From the NCBI GenBank assembly GCA_943912265.1, contig CALTTS010000046.1:1-5028 (forward strand): 5,028 bases of DNA, written 5' to 3'. Source of the DNA: an uncultured Xanthomonas sp. (GTDB lineage Bacteria; Pseudomonadota; Gammaproteobacteria; Xanthomonadales; Xanthomonadaceae). The position numbers and the translations under genes were made by a program. Shown in pieces: positions 1 to 5,028 of this stretch (position 1 is the first letter of the stretch; each line of letters starts with the position of its first letter). The notes beneath the pieces are model-generated. The model was not told the DNA's origin, ran no database searches, and saw only the letters and a program-made list of their open reading frames with translations.

Positions 1-65
1 GGCGCCACGATGCCGCAATCCGGGCGGCAGAGCGGGTTGTTCAGACCTTCCTTAAGGGCCGGACC

Positions 66-818
66 GTGATCGACGCGGTGCGCAGCGCGCTCGAACTGGG
101 CTACCGCGCCATCGACACCGCGCAGATCTACGGCAACGAGGCCGAGGTCGGCCAGGCCATCGCCGAATCCGGCGTGCCGCGCGATCAGGTGTTCCTCACC
201 ACCAAGGTGTGGATCGATTCGCTCGGCCGCGATGCGCTGGTCCCCAGCCTCGAGGAAAGCCTGCGCAAGCTGCGTACCGACCACGTGGACCTGGCGCTGA
301 TCCACTGGCCCTCGCCGCAGGGCGCGGTGCCGCTGGAGGAAACGCTGGATGCCTTGATGCAGGCGCGCGAACGCGGGCTGACCCGGGCGATCGGCATTTC
401 CAACTTCACCATCGCCCTGACCCGGCAGGCCATCGCGGCGGTGGGCGCGGAGGCCATCGCCACCAACCAGGTGGAGATCAGCCCCTATCTGCAGAACCGC
501 GCGCTGGCCGGATTCTCGCGGCAGGCCGGCATCCACCTGACCTCGTACATGACCCTGGCCTACGGCAAGGTGCTGGCCGACCCGGTGCTGGAACGCATCG
601 CCGCCGCGCACGGTGCCACCACCGCGCAGGTGGCGCTGGCCTGGGCGCTGGCGCTGGGGTATTCGGTGATCCCGTCCTCGACCAAGCGGGCGAACCTGGA
701 AAGCAACCTGCGGGCGCAGGCGCTGCAGCTCACCGAGGCCGACATGGCCGCCATCGCCGCGCTCGACCGCAACGAACGCCTGGCCAACCCGGACGGCATC
801 GCGCCGCACTGGGACTGA
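66..818 (+). CDS. dkgB: Aldo/keto reductase, DkgB-like (2,5-diketo-D-gluconate / methylglyoxal reductase type); 5' end incomplete or abnormal
   Basis: This is a cytoplasmic NADPH-dependent aldehyde/ketone reductase with a TIM-barrel fold. Numbered from the GTG at 66, the catalytic tetrad is complete: Asp17 and Tyr22 (in IDTAQIYGNE), Lys47 (TTKVW) and His80 (LIHWPSP). GISNF lies at 110-114, the nicotinamide-side TNQVE at 133-137, and the NADPH-phosphate motif IPSSTKRANLESNL at 202-215. The protein ends with the usual PHWD-type tail. E. coli DkgB (YafB) has very similar motifs and is known to reduce 2,5-diketogluconate and methylglyoxal. The start is uncertain. The frame is open to the left edge with no ATG, GTG or TTG before 66. 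A GTG start, with AAGGG at 54-58, would drop about 16 family residues, including the FGLGTFR strand. TFLKG directly upstream recalls TFRLKG with one residue missing. The ene-reductase gene follows 67 bases later on the same strand, so co-transcription is plausible. The family call is firm; the physiological substrate is not. Confidence 0.88.
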   Translation: MIDAVRSALELGYRAIDTAQIYGNEAEVGQAIAESGVPRDQVFLTTKVWIDSLGRDALVPSLEESLRKLRTDHVDLALIHWPSPQGAVPLEETLDALMQARERGLTRAIGISNFTIALTRQAIAAVGAEAIATNQVEISPYLQNRALAGFSRQAGIHLTSYMTLAYGKVLADPVLERIAAAHGATTAQVALAWALALGYSVIPSSTKRANLESNLRAQALQLTEADMAAIAALDRNERLANPDGIAPHWD

Positions 819-858
819 CCACGCCTTCTTCCCGCTGCGTTTTTCCGTTTCAACCACC

Positions 859-872
859 GCAAAGATTTTTGC
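859..872 (+). other. Small hairpin just before the ene-reductase ribosome binding site
   Basis: GCAAA at 859-863 and TTTGC at 868-872 pair around a four-base loop, and C858/G873 adds a sixth pair. The hairpin ends two bases before the AGGAGA Shine-Dalgarno of the next gene. It is too short and AT-rich to act as a strong terminator. It may be chance or a weak modulator of translation. Confidence 0.2.
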
Positions 873-874
873 GC

Positions 875-880
875 AGGAGA
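875..880 (+). promoter_or_regulatory. Ribosome binding site of the ene-reductase gene
   Basis: AGGAGA lies five bases before the ATG at 886. It supports that start, which also matches the family N-terminus (LFTPYRLGELDLPNRIVMPP). Confidence 0.8.
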
Positions 881-885
881 ATCCC

Positions 886-2040
886 ATGTTGTTCACGCCG
901 TATCGTCTGGGCGAACTGGATCTGCCCAACCGCATCGTGATGCCGCCGATGACGCGCTCGCGCGCCGCCGCCGGCGAAGTGGCCACCGAGCTGATGGCGC
1001 GCTACTACGCCCAGCGCGCTTCGGCCGGGTTGATCGTCAGCGAAGGCACGCAGGTGTCCCCGCAGGGCCAGGGTTATGCGTGGACGCCGGGCATCCACAC
1101 GCCGGCGCAGGTGGCCGGCTGGCGCACCGTCACCGACGCGGTGCATGCCGCGGGCGGGCGCATGGTCGCCCAGCTCTGGCACGTGGGCCGCGTGTCGCAT
1201 GTTTCCTTGCAGCCGGGCGGCGCCGCGCCGGTGTCGTCCTCGGCGCTGCAGGCCGAAGGCGTGAAGGTGTTCGTCGATCCCGATGGGCACGGGGCCGCTG
1301 CCGGCGTCGGCGGCATGGTCCAGCATTCGATGCCGCGCGCGCTGGACACGGATGAAATCCCCGGCATCGTGCGCGAGTTCGCCCGTGCCGCGCAAAACGC
1401 GCTGGATGCCGGCTTCGACGGCGTCGAGCTGCACGGTGCCAACGGCTACCTGATCAACCAGTTCATCGACTCGCAGGCCAATACCCGCACCGATGCCTAC
1501 GGCGGCACGTTGCCCGGGCGGCTGCGCTTCCTGCGCGAAGTGGCCGAGGCGGTGGCGGCGGTGGTCGGCCCGCAGCGCATGGGCGTGCGGCTGGCGCCGC
1601 TGACCACCTTGCAGGGCGCCGTCGACGACACGCCCGAAGCCACCTATCTGGCTGCGGCCAAGCTGCTGGACGACATCGGTGCCGGCTACCTGCACATCGC
1701 CGAGGCCGACTGGGACGATGCGCCGCTGATGCCGGTGCCGTTCAAGGAGGCGCTGCGGATGATCTACCGCGGCACACTGATCTACGCGGGCAAATACACG
1801 CAGGAGCGGGCCGAACAGGCCTTGCAGGCAGGCTGGGCCGATCTGATCGGTTTCGGCCGGCCGTTCATCGCCAACCCCGACCTGCCGTACCGGATGCAGC
1901 ACGGCCTGCCGTTGGCCGAAGGCGACCGCGCCACGTATTTCGGTGGCGGCGCGGCCGGTTACACCGACTATCCGGCGGCGGGCCGGGCCGCGGTTCCGGA
2001 CCACGCGGACCGCGCCGCAACCGCAGGGCGGCCGGGCTGA
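886..2040 (+). CDS. nemA: Old Yellow Enzyme family ene-reductase (NADH:flavin oxidoreductase), NemA-like
   Basis: This is a cytoplasmic FMN enzyme that transfers hydride from NAD(P)H to activated alkenes such as enals, enones and maleimides, and in some members to nitro compounds. The 384-residue product is a TIM barrel. Visible motifs are LPNRIVMPPMTRSRA at 13-27 (FMN-contacting Thr23), Gln96 in VAQLWH, and ELHGANGYLINQF at 181-193 with the substrate-anion pair His183/Asn186 and the proton-donor Tyr188. FMN-binding Arg235 is in GVRLAP, and the FMN-phosphate segment is GFGRPFIANPDL at 322-333. FGGGAAGYTDYP at 352-363 is the usual C-terminal signature. His/Asn matches yeast OYE1 and PETN reductase, whereas NemA-type enzymes vary between His/His and His/Asn. 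The protein continues 21 residues past TDYP, where most relatives stop after a few; the tail is rich in Ala, Arg and Pro. Transcription is probably shared with, or independent of, the aldo/keto reductase gene 67 bases upstream. The nemA symbol reflects family likeness only. Confidence 0.93.
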   Translation: MLFTPYRLGELDLPNRIVMPPMTRSRAAAGEVATELMARYYAQRASAGLIVSEGTQVSPQGQGYAWTPGIHTPAQVAGWRTVTDAVHAAGGRMVAQLWHVGRVSHVSLQPGGAAPVSSSALQAEGVKVFVDPDGHGAAAGVGGMVQHSMPRALDTDEIPGIVREFARAAQNALDAGFDGVELHGANGYLINQFIDSQANTRTDAYGGTLPGRLRFLREVAEAVAAVVGPQRMGVRLAPLTTLQGAVDDTPEATYLAAAKLLDDIGAGYLHIAEADWDDAPLMPVPFKEALRMIYRGTLIYAGKYTQERAEQALQAGWADLIGFGRPFIANPDLPYRMQHGLPLAEGDRATYFGGGAAGYTDYPAAGRAAVPDHADRAATAGRPG

Positions 2041-2054
2041 AGTTGATCCACTGA

Positions 2055-2076
2055 AGCGGGCCGAAGACGGCCTGCT
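2055..2076 (+). terminator. Candidate terminator hairpin downstream of the ene-reductase gene
   Basis: A nine-pair stem (AGCGGGCCG with CGGCCTGCT, one G-U pair) closes on the four-base loop AAGA, starting 15 bases after the stop codon at 2040. There is no following T tract, so it is not a textbook intrinsic terminator. It lies between two convergent genes and could serve either strand. Confidence 0.4.
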
Positions 2077-2140
2077 CCGCCGTTGCATGCGTCGATGGCG
2101 GCAGGCATCGGCCTTGCGCCACGGCCGCATGGCAGTCGCT

Positions 2141-3043
2141 TCAGTCCTGCTGCGAGACGAGCATCTCGATCAGGGCGCGCGCCGCCGCTGACGGGTGGCG
2201 GTGTGGTGCGTACAACACCGAGAACCGCCGCGTGCGCCCGCGCAGTTGCGGCAACACTTCCACCAGCGATCCGCGCCTGATGCGTTCGTGCACGATGAAG
2301 TCGTAGCTCTGGCAGATGCCCAGCCCGTGTTCGGCCAGCGAAACCACGCCGAGCACGTCGTCGGACACCTGCAGATGCGCGGGCGGCAGCCAGTCGATGT
2401 CGCGCCCGTCCACCCGGAACACCCATGGTGCGATGCGCCCGGTGCTGGGCATCACGAACGGCACGCAGGCATGTGCGTGCAGCGCGTCCAGCGTGTCGGG
2501 CGTGCCGGCGCGCTGCAGGTAGGCCGGTGCGGCGACCAGGCACAGCGCGGCTTCTTCCAGCGTGCGCGCGACCAGCCCGCTGTCGGGCAGCGGTCCGAGG
2601 CGGACGGCCAGGTCGAAGCCTTCGGCCAGCAGGTCGACGTTGCGGTTGGCGATGTTCACTTCCACCCGCACCTGCGGATGACGCAGGGCGAAGCGCGCCA
2701 GCAGCGGCGGCAACCGGTGGTGGCCGTAAGTGGTGGGCACGCTCAGCCGCACCCGCCCGGACAGCGGGCCACCGCGGTCGCGCAGGCCGCGTTCGGCTTC
2801 GTCGATGCGGGCGAAGGCCGCCTGTACCTGATCGAGGTAGTCGCGGCCGGCATCGGTCAGCGTCAGCCGGCGCGTGCTCCGCCGCAGCAACTGCACGCCG
2901 AGCCGGCTTTCCAGCCGGGTCACCGCGCGGCTGAGCACCGAGGGCGTGGTCGACAGCGCCACCGCCGCGGTGGTCAGCGAACCGTGGCCGGCCACGGCGA
3001 TGAACACCTCCACGTCGCCGAGGTGGTCGAACTGGCGCGCCAT
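2141..3043 (-). CDS. LysR-family transcriptional regulator
   Basis: This is a DNA-binding regulator of 300 residues, the normal LysR length. The N-terminal winged helix-turn-helix spans about residues 6-65: FIAVAGHGSLTTAAVAL leads into the recognition-helix segment TPSVLSRAVTRLESRLG, followed by the wing LLRRSTRRLTLTDAG. A linker helix runs to about 90. The periplasmic-binding-protein-like effector domain begins at GRVRLSVPTTYG (about 97) and includes NRNVDLLAEGFDLAVRLGPL. This is typical of the large CrgA/YafC-like LysR subgroup. The start at 3043 is chosen because MARQFDHLGDVEVF is a normal family N-terminus and GGAGG sits five bases before it. The frame extends upstream to 3154, but the added residues look like untranslated leader. 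The gene is divergent from the DJ-1 gene and convergent with the ene-reductase gene. LysR proteins usually control a divergent neighbour and themselves, so the DJ-1 gene is the likeliest target. The effector is unknown, but an electrophile or carbonyl signal would fit the neighbours. Confidence 0.95.
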   Translation of the reverse strand: MARQFDHLGDVEVFIAVAGHGSLTTAAVALSTTPSVLSRAVTRLESRLGVQLLRRSTRRLTLTDAGRDYLDQVQAAFARIDEAERGLRDRGGPLSGRVRLSVPTTYGHHRLPPLLARFALRHPQVRVEVNIANRNVDLLAEGFDLAVRLGPLPDSGLVARTLEEAALCLVAAPAYLQRAGTPDTLDALHAHACVPFVMPSTGRIAPWVFRVDGRDIDWLPPAHLQVSDDVLGVVSLAEHGLGICQSYDFIVHERIRRGSLVEVLPQLRGRTRRFSVLYAPHRHPSAAARALIEMLVSQQD

Positions 3044-3048
3044 CTTGT

Positions 3049-3053
3049 CCTCC
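3049..3053 (-). promoter_or_regulatory. Ribosome binding site of the lysR-type gene
   Basis: On the minus strand GGAGG stands five bases before the ATG at 3043. It decides in favour of the 300-residue product over the longer reading that would start at 3154. Confidence 0.8.
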
Positions 3054-3054
3054 C

Positions 3055-3073
3055 GAGAACAAATGATTGTCTC
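3055..3073. promoter_or_regulatory. Candidate operator dyad in the lysR leader
   Basis: ACAA at 3059-3062 and TTGT at 3067-3070 form a perfect dyad around ATGA. With one extra A on the left, the arms extend to GAGAaCAA and TTGTCTC. It sits just upstream of the lysR ribosome binding site, where an autorepressor could bind. It is AT-rich relative to its surroundings. No classical T-N11-A box was identified with confidence, so assignment to the LysR protein is inference. Confidence 0.35.
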
Positions 3074-3082
3074 TTCGGCAGG

Positions 3083-3088
3083 TTTATA
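3083..3088 (-). promoter_or_regulatory. Candidate -10 element for the lysR-type gene
   Basis: The minus strand reads TATAAA here, about 40 bases before the lysR start codon and next to the dyad at 3055-3073. No good TTGACA-like -35 element is found at the right distance, which would fit a weak or activated promoter. The plus strand reads TTTATA, so the element could partly serve the DJ-1 gene instead. Confidence 0.35.
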
Positions 3089-3124
3089 CCTTGCGAATGA
3101 CGGAAATACAGTGCGCATCCCGTC

Positions 3125-3136
3125 GCACGGCCGTGC
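3125..3136. promoter_or_regulatory. 12-base palindrome in the DJ-1 gene leader
   Basis: GCACGGCCGTGC is a perfect palindrome, starting 41 bases upstream of the DJ-1 gene start. It sits in a larger structured stretch: CGCAC at 3124-3128 can also pair with GTGCG at 3138-3142, and GTGCGC occurs at both 3111-3116 and 3138-3143. It could be an operator half or a leader hairpin. In such GC-rich DNA chance is a real alternative. Confidence 0.3.
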
Positions 3137-3155
3137 CGTGCGCTGTCTTCCCATC

Positions 3156-3160
3156 GGAGA
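3156..3160 (+). promoter_or_regulatory. Ribosome binding site of the DJ-1/PfpI gene
   Basis: GGAGA lies five bases before the ATG at 3166. It selects that codon, which begins a well-formed signal peptide, over the upstream in-frame start at 3067. Confidence 0.75.
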
Positions 3161-3165
3161 ACGTC

Positions 3166-4017
3166 ATGAAAATCCGCACCCGCTCCGCGCTTGCCCTGTC
3201 CGTGCTGCTTGCCCTCGGTGCCGTCGATGCCGATGCCGCCAACGTGCTGGTGGTGCTGTCCGACAGCGACCACCTCGATCTGAAGGACGGCAAGACCTTC
3301 AACACCGGTTTCTACCTCAACGAGCTGATGCAGCCGGTCAAGCAGCTGCTCGATGCCGGCCACCAGGTCACCTTCGCCACGCCCGAGGGGCGGGCGCCGG
3401 CGCTGGATGCCAGCTCGGTGGACCCGTCCTATTTCGGCGGTGACAAGGCCGCGATGCAGGCCCATGCCGCGCTGCTGGACAAGCTGGCGCTGACTGAGCC
3501 TGCCCGCTCGCCGGTGCTGAGCCTTGCGCGGGTGGAGCAGTTGGGCTACGCACGCTTCGATGCGGTGTACGTGCCGGGCGGTCACGCGCCGATGCAGGAC
3601 CTGCTGCGCAGCCCGGCGCTGGGCCGGCTGCTGGCCAGCTTCCACCGCGAAGGCAAGACCACCGCGCTGGTCTGCCACGGACCGATCGCGCTGCTGTCCA
3701 CGCTGCCCGATGCCGCCGGTTTCGTCGATGCGCTGGAAGCCGGCCGGCGTCCGGCGCCGGTGCGGGACTGGATCTACGCCGGCTACCGCGCCACGGTGAT
3801 CAGCGACCGGGAGGAGGAACAGGCCAAGGGCCTGCTCGGCGGCGGGGCGATGAAGTTCTACCCGCAGGATGGCCTGCAGGCGGCCGGCATGCGCTATGCA
3901 AGCAACACCATGCCGTGGACGCCCAACGTGGTGATCGACCGCGAGCTGATCACCGGCCAGAACCCGGCCTCGGCCAACGACGTGGCCAAGGCCTTGCTGG
4001 CGCGCTTGCCGCAGTGA
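3166..4017 (+). CDS. DJ-1/PfpI family protein (type 1 glutamine amidotransferase-like domain), predicted exported
   Basis: This 283-residue protein has one DJ-1/PfpI domain behind an apparent Sec signal peptide. The signal has a basic n-region (MKIRTR), a hydrophobic stretch at about 7-20, and a likely signal peptidase I site ADA-A after residue 24. The mature part opens with the first Rossmann-like strand NVLVVLSDSD. TGFYLNEL at 47-54 carries the conserved acidic Glu53. YVPGGHAPM is at 135-143, and the nucleophile elbow LVCHGP holds Cys170-His171. The C-terminal segment MPWTPNVVIDRELITGQNP is conserved in this subgroup. The superfamily includes glutathione-independent glyoxalases (glyoxalase III, Hsp31), chaperones, proteases and proteins without known activity. 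The Glu/Cys/His set is compatible with glyoxalase-type chemistry but does not prove it. The start at 3166 is supported by GGAGA and by the signal peptide. The gene is divergent from the lysR-type gene and probably regulated by its product. A periplasmic location is predicted from sequence only. Confidence 0.9.
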   Translation: MKIRTRSALALSVLLALGAVDADAANVLVVLSDSDHLDLKDGKTFNTGFYLNELMQPVKQLLDAGHQVTFATPEGRAPALDASSVDPSYFGGDKAAMQAHAALLDKLALTEPARSPVLSLARVEQLGYARFDAVYVPGGHAPMQDLLRSPALGRLLASFHREGKTTALVCHGPIALLSTLPDAAGFVDALEAGRRPAPVRDWIYAGYRATVISDREEEQAKGLLGGGAMKFYPQDGLQAAGMRYASNTMPWTPNVVIDRELITGQNPASANDVAKALLARLPQ

Positions 4018-4069
4018 AACCGGTGACCATGCCGGTCATGCGGGCCGCAACGGGCTTGGCGCCGGTCAG

Positions 4070-4099
4070 CGCGGGCGGGGCCGGCATGCCCCGCCCGCG
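4070..4099. terminator. Perfect 12-pair GC hairpin between convergent genes, possible bidirectional terminator
   Basis: CGCGGGCGGGGC at 4070-4081 is the exact reverse complement of GCCCCGCCCGCG at 4088-4099, with the six-base loop CGGCAT. It lies 52 bases after the DJ-1 gene stop and 32 bases after the CopB stop on the other strand. There is no T tract on either side. The position and symmetry fit a shared transcription end for both genes. Confidence 0.55.
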
Positions 4100-4131
4100 G
4101 TCAGCGATACGCGACGACCGGCAGGTGCCGA

Positions 4132-5028
4132 TCAGAACCAGACGCGCAGGCCGGCGACCCAGCGCGTATCGCGCGGGTCTTCGCCATCGGCCTGCGCGTA
4201 GTCTGCGCTGCGGCCGAAGCGGCGTTCGTGGACCACGCCGACGTAGGGCGCGAACTGGCGGGTGATCTCGTAGCGCAGGCGCAGTCCGGCTTCGGCCGAA
4301 CCGAGCCCGGCACCGGTGCGGGTGGCCGGGTCGTCGCGGCCGTGCCACCACGTTTCGATGCGCGGTTGCAGGATCAGCCGGTTGCTCAGCAGCACGTCGT
4401 AGTCGGCTTCCACTTTGGCCGCCGTGCGCCCCTGCGTGCCGACGTAGGCGGTGGCCGACAGCTCGAACTTGTACGGCGCCAGCCCCTGCACGCCGATCGC
4501 GGCCCATTGCCGCGACGGTCCGCCGCCGCTGTCGTTGCGCGCGCCCAGCAACAGGTCCCACCACGGCCCGACGGCATGGCCGTACAGGGCTTCGAGATCC
4601 GCCGACGCCAGCCGCCCCCGCGTGCGCTGGCCTTCGCTGCGCAGCCACAGGCGGTCGATGTCGCCGCCGACCCATGCGCTGCCTTCCCATGCCTGGCCAC
4701 GGCCGGGGTCGGCATCCCAGGTTTCCAGCCGGTCCAGCAGCACGTAGTGGTGGATCGCCTCGCCATGGTCCATCGAGGCATGCGACAACGTCGGGAACGC
4801 AGCCGCGCGATCGGCATCGGTGAGCACCGGGATCGGCGTGCGCGGCAACGCCGTGGACTCGCCGGAGAGCGCGCGCGCCGGTGAGCAGTGGCCCATCGCT
4901 GCGTGTTCGGGCGAACACGCCGGTGTGGCGGGCTTGGCCGGCGTGGGCGTGCAGTGGCCCATGGCCGCGTGTTCTGGCGGGCAGGCCGGATCTGCGGCAG
5001 GCGGCGTGTTTGCGGGCATCGCCATGCC
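4132..5028 (-). CDS. copB: Copper resistance protein B (CopB), outer membrane; N-terminus beyond right edge
   Basis: CopB is an outer-membrane beta-barrel of the Cop/Pco copper-resistance system that works with the periplasmic multicopper oxidase CopA. The frame is open to the window edge, and the Met codon at 5025 is probably internal: no signal peptide follows it, and relatives begin with one. Residue numbers here count from that Met. A metal-ligand-rich, Pro-rich region covers about 1-50 and holds two Cys/His/Met modules. A short linker and the segment LSHASMDHGEAIHHYVLLDRLETW at about 80-103 follow, with His82, Met85, His87 and His92-His93. The rest is the CopB barrel, alternating amphipathic strands such as GLRLRYEITRQFAPYVGV, and it ends in aromatic Phe (AGLRVWF), the outer-membrane assembly signal. 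The gene reads leftward, convergent with the DJ-1 gene, so copA would be expected to the right. The Cys-containing repeats are unusual for a family usually rich in Met and His. Confidence 0.93.
   Translation of the reverse strand, partial: GMAMPANTPPAADPACPPEHAAMGHCTPTPAKPATPACSPEHAAMGHCSPARALSGESTALPRTPIPVLTDADRAAAFPTLSHASMDHGEAIHHYVLLDRLETWDADPGRGQAWEGSAWVGGDIDRLWLRSEGQRTRGRLASADLEALYGHAVGPWWDLLLGARNDSGGGPSRQWAAIGVQGLAPYKFELSATAYVGTQGRTAAKVEADYDVLLSNRLILQPRIETWWHGRDDPATRTGAGLGSAEAGLRLRYEITRQFAPYVGVVHERRFGRSADYAQADGEDPRDTRWVAGLRVWF
4885..4923 (-). repeat. Metal-binding module 2 of CopB, second copy of a 39-base repeat
   Basis: It encodes PACSPEHAAMGHC. It matches the copy at 4951-4989 at 33 of 39 bases, and the two copies start 66 bases (22 codons) apart. 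The module carries two Cys, two His and one Met, all plausible copper ligands. Confidence 0.85.
4951..4989 (-). repeat. Metal-binding module 1 of CopB, first copy of a 39-base repeat
   Basis: It encodes PACPPEHAAMGHC, differing from the other module by one residue (Pro for Ser). Further copies may lie beyond the right edge, since the frame continues there. Confidence 0.85.

Noticed and set aside
3067..3090. A sigma-70 promoter for the DJ-1 gene with TTGTCT at 3067 and TATACC at 3085
   Set aside because: The spacer would be only 12 bases, too short for a normal promoter.
2195..3100. A 301-codon plus-strand frame opposite the lysR-type gene
   Set aside because: The LysR frame on the other strand has full family motifs and a ribosome binding site. 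This one has no recognisable domain and a composition typical of antisense GC-rich DNA.
3044..3154. Upstream extension of the LysR protein to 3154
   Set aside because: The added 37 residues precede the normal family N-terminus, have no family likeness, and cover the likely promoter. GGAGG marks 3043 as the start.
3067..3165. Upstream extension of the DJ-1 protein from an ATT/ATG-side start at 3067
   Set aside because: It would bury the signal peptide behind 33 extra residues. The ATG at 3166 has GGAGA at proper spacing and starts a normal signal sequence.
3950..4918. A 322-codon minus-strand frame overlapping copB
   Set aside because: It is out of frame with the clear CopB sequence, crosses the end of the DJ-1 gene, and is dominated by Arg, Ala and Gly.
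4885..4989. CRISPR or mobile-element repeat
   Set aside because: There are only two copies, in frame within copB, and both encode the same peptide module. This is an internal protein repeat.

Overview
This is a GC-rich, gene-dense bacterial chromosomal segment. Third codon positions are mostly G or C, and long antisense ORFs occur as a by-product. The proteins resemble those of gamma-proteobacteria of the Xanthomonadaceae/Lysobacteraceae type (Xanthomonas, Stenotrophomonas, Pseudoxanthomonas and relatives). This assignment rests on remembered family resemblance, not a search.

Five protein-coding genes fill almost the whole window. From the left: an aldo/keto reductase of the DkgB type (+ strand, 5' end cut by the window edge or abnormal); an Old Yellow Enzyme family ene-reductase of the NemA type (+); a LysR-type regulator (-), convergent with the ene-reductase; a DJ-1/PfpI family protein with an export signal (+), divergent from the regulator across a 122-base region with several dyads; and the outer-membrane copper resistance protein CopB (-), convergent with the DJ-1 gene and running off the right edge. 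No tRNA, rRNA, CRISPR array, insertion sequence or phage gene is visible. No gene-free stretch reaches 300 bases. The gaps of 67, 100, 122 and 114 bases hold ribosome binding sites, hairpins and possible operator sites.

The first four genes can be read together as a reactive electrophile/carbonyl defence locus. DkgB-type reductases can reduce methylglyoxal and other aldehydes, NemA-type flavoenzymes reduce activated alkenes and nitro compounds, and DJ-1 superfamily members include glutathione-independent glyoxalases. The divergent LysR gene is the obvious candidate regulator. This grouping is inference from gene content and order. CopB belongs to a separate copper-resistance unit whose upstream partner, usually copA, would lie beyond the right edge.

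No clearly new biological system is present. The points most worth a second look are the unrecognisable N-terminus of the aldo/keto reductase, the C-terminal tail of the ene-reductase, the predicted periplasmic location of the DJ-1 protein, the dyads between lysR and the DJ-1 gene, and a duplicated Cys/His/Met module in CopB.
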